DNA from: CAMFLJ01 sp963702555
Lineage (GTDB): Bacteria; Actinomycetota; Acidimicrobiia; Acidimicrobiales; Acidimicrobilacustridaceae
Direction of reading: 5' to 3'
NCBI GenBank assembly: GCA_963702555.1
Contig: CAVPCW010000006.1
Location: forward strand, 434,001 to 498,000
Length of the DNA stretch: 64,000 bases
Below the pieces are notes generated by a model, which searched no databases, had not been told where the DNA came from, and saw only the letters and a list, made by a program, of their open reading frames with translations. The translations under genes and the position numbers were made by a program. Shown here one piece after another: positions 63,179 to 64,000 of the stretch. Every line of letters begins with the position of its first letter. Positions within the stretch are counted from its first letter, which is position 1.

Positions 63179-63980
63179 GTGATGCACCCCATCGAGCGAC
63201 TCCGCTACGTGGCCCGGGCCACCGGCTACCCCCAGTCCATGGTGGTGGGCGAGGCCGCCCGGGCCCTGGCGTCGTTCACCGACGACCCCCAGGGCCTGGT
63301 CACCGCCTGCCGTCGGCTCGTGTCGCGCCAGCCCGGGTCGGCGCCGCTGGTGTGGCTGTGCGCCCGGGTGCTCACCGCCGGCGACCCTCGAGCCGAGATC
63401 CGCAGCGCCCTCGACGAGCTCGAGGGCGACCGCACCCACGGCGAGCTCTCCCACGCCCTGCCCGACGACGCCACCGTGCTCGTGCTCGGCTGGCCCGAGT
63501 TCGCCACCGAGGCGCTGCCCCGCCGGGGCGACGTCGAGGTGCTGGTGGTCGACGTGCACCACGAGGGCTCGGGGCTGGTGCAGCGGCTCGTGCAGGCCGA
63601 CGTCGACGCCATCGACGTGCCCCTCGCCGGGCTGGGGGCGGCGGCCGCCGAGGCCGACCTCGTCATCCTCGAGGCGGGCGCCGTCGCCCCGCCGAGTTCC
63701 TCGCCGTCAGCGGCTCGCGGGCCGCCGCCGCGGTGGCCCGCCACAACGGCACCCCGGTCTGGCTGGTCGCCGGGGTGGGGCGGCTGCTCCCCGAGCGCAT
63801 GTGGCAGCCCGTGCGCGAGCACGTGCTCCCGACGAGGCCTGGGACGGCGACGACGAAGCCGTCCCCCTCGACCTCGTCGACAAGGTCGTCGGCCCCAGCG
63901 GCCCGCTGGCCCCGGCCGACGCCATCCGCCGCACCGACTGCCCGGTGGCGCCCGAGCTGTTCAAGGGCAACGTCCTGTGA
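63179..63980 (+). CDS. eIF-2B-like/NagB-fold protein of unknown function, frameshifted
   Basis: About 267 residues after correction. The N-terminal helical part (IERLRYVARATGYPQSMVVGEAARALASF) and the later DLVILEAGAVAP, AAAVARHNGTPVWLVAGVGRLLPERMW recall eIF-2B alpha/ribose-1,5-bisphosphate-isomerase-like folds. The match is loose. Frames change at about 63690 and about 63830; the end is APELFKGNVL. GTG 63179 or ATG 63182 starts it. Only 20 nt follow to the window edge. Confidence 0.6.
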
Positions 63981-64000
63981 GGGCCCGCTGATGGCGCCCG

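Overview
The window is very GC-rich (above 70% G+C by eye), densely packed DNA with many GTG starts and stop/start overlaps. F420-type luciferase-like monooxygenases, a bS22 (AURKAIP1/COX24-type) mini-protein, an Rpf-type muralytic domain and leaderless TANNNT promoters point to an actinobacterium. A deep-branching class such as Acidimicrobiia is my inference, not proven. No transposase, integrase, CRISPR array or prophage gene was seen.

Layout. 1-7.3 kb: catabolic and redox genes (amidohydrolase end, methyltransferase, F420-type oxidoreductase, NDMA-type alcohol dehydrogenase, quinone-oxidoreductase-like dehydrogenase, SDR, TesB thioesterase, unknown protein). 7.4-10.5 kb: a sulfur operon (metallo-beta-lactamase fused to three rhodanese domains, a TauE/SafE exporter, an unknown protein) behind a CsoR/CstR-like operator. 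10.6-32.3 kb: an actinobacterial housekeeping block, metG-tatD-rpf-ksgA-ispE, then glmU-prs-rplY-pth, then mfd-parvulin-mazG-eno-ftsB. This is the gene set of M. tuberculosis Rv1007-Rv1024, with some genes inverted or added.

32.3-44.3 kb: an aerobic carbon monoxide dehydrogenase (form II, xanthine-oxidase family) cluster sits between ftsB and DUF501-ppx, which are adjacent in M. tuberculosis (Rv1024-Rv1026). It holds the large molybdenum subunit, FAD subunit, 2Fe-2S subunit, MoxR ATPase, VWA protein, two XdhC-like maturation proteins, a MobA-like nucleotidyltransferase and a membrane-anchored CoxG. The catalytic subunits are split: coxL reads right and coxS-coxM read left about 6.3 kb away. 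The housekeeping block then resumes with DUF501 and ppx. 45.7-51.7 kb: GNAT, Lrp-type RAM protein, MFS transporter, PD-(D/E)XK protein and an M13 peptidase.

51.7-64 kb: tRNA-Leu, a small two-gene locus of unknown function, a Vps62-type membrane protein, a CPBP protease, acyl-CoA dehydrogenase, a second F420-type enzyme, a solute-binding lipoprotein, fumarase C and membrane or unknown proteins. Almost every longer gene here is broken by single-base indels. In fumC most can be read as one extra base, so I attribute them to sequence error near a contig end rather than gene decay. A few similar lesions occur earlier (about 7.09, 9.56, 29.3, 36.2, 45.3 and 47.4 kb).

Regulation. At least thirteen genes have a TANNNT -10 hexamer ending 6-8 nt before the start codon, which implies widespread leaderless transcription. 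Convergent gene pairs are separated by hairpins that lack U-tracts. No stretch longer than 300 bases is without a gene.
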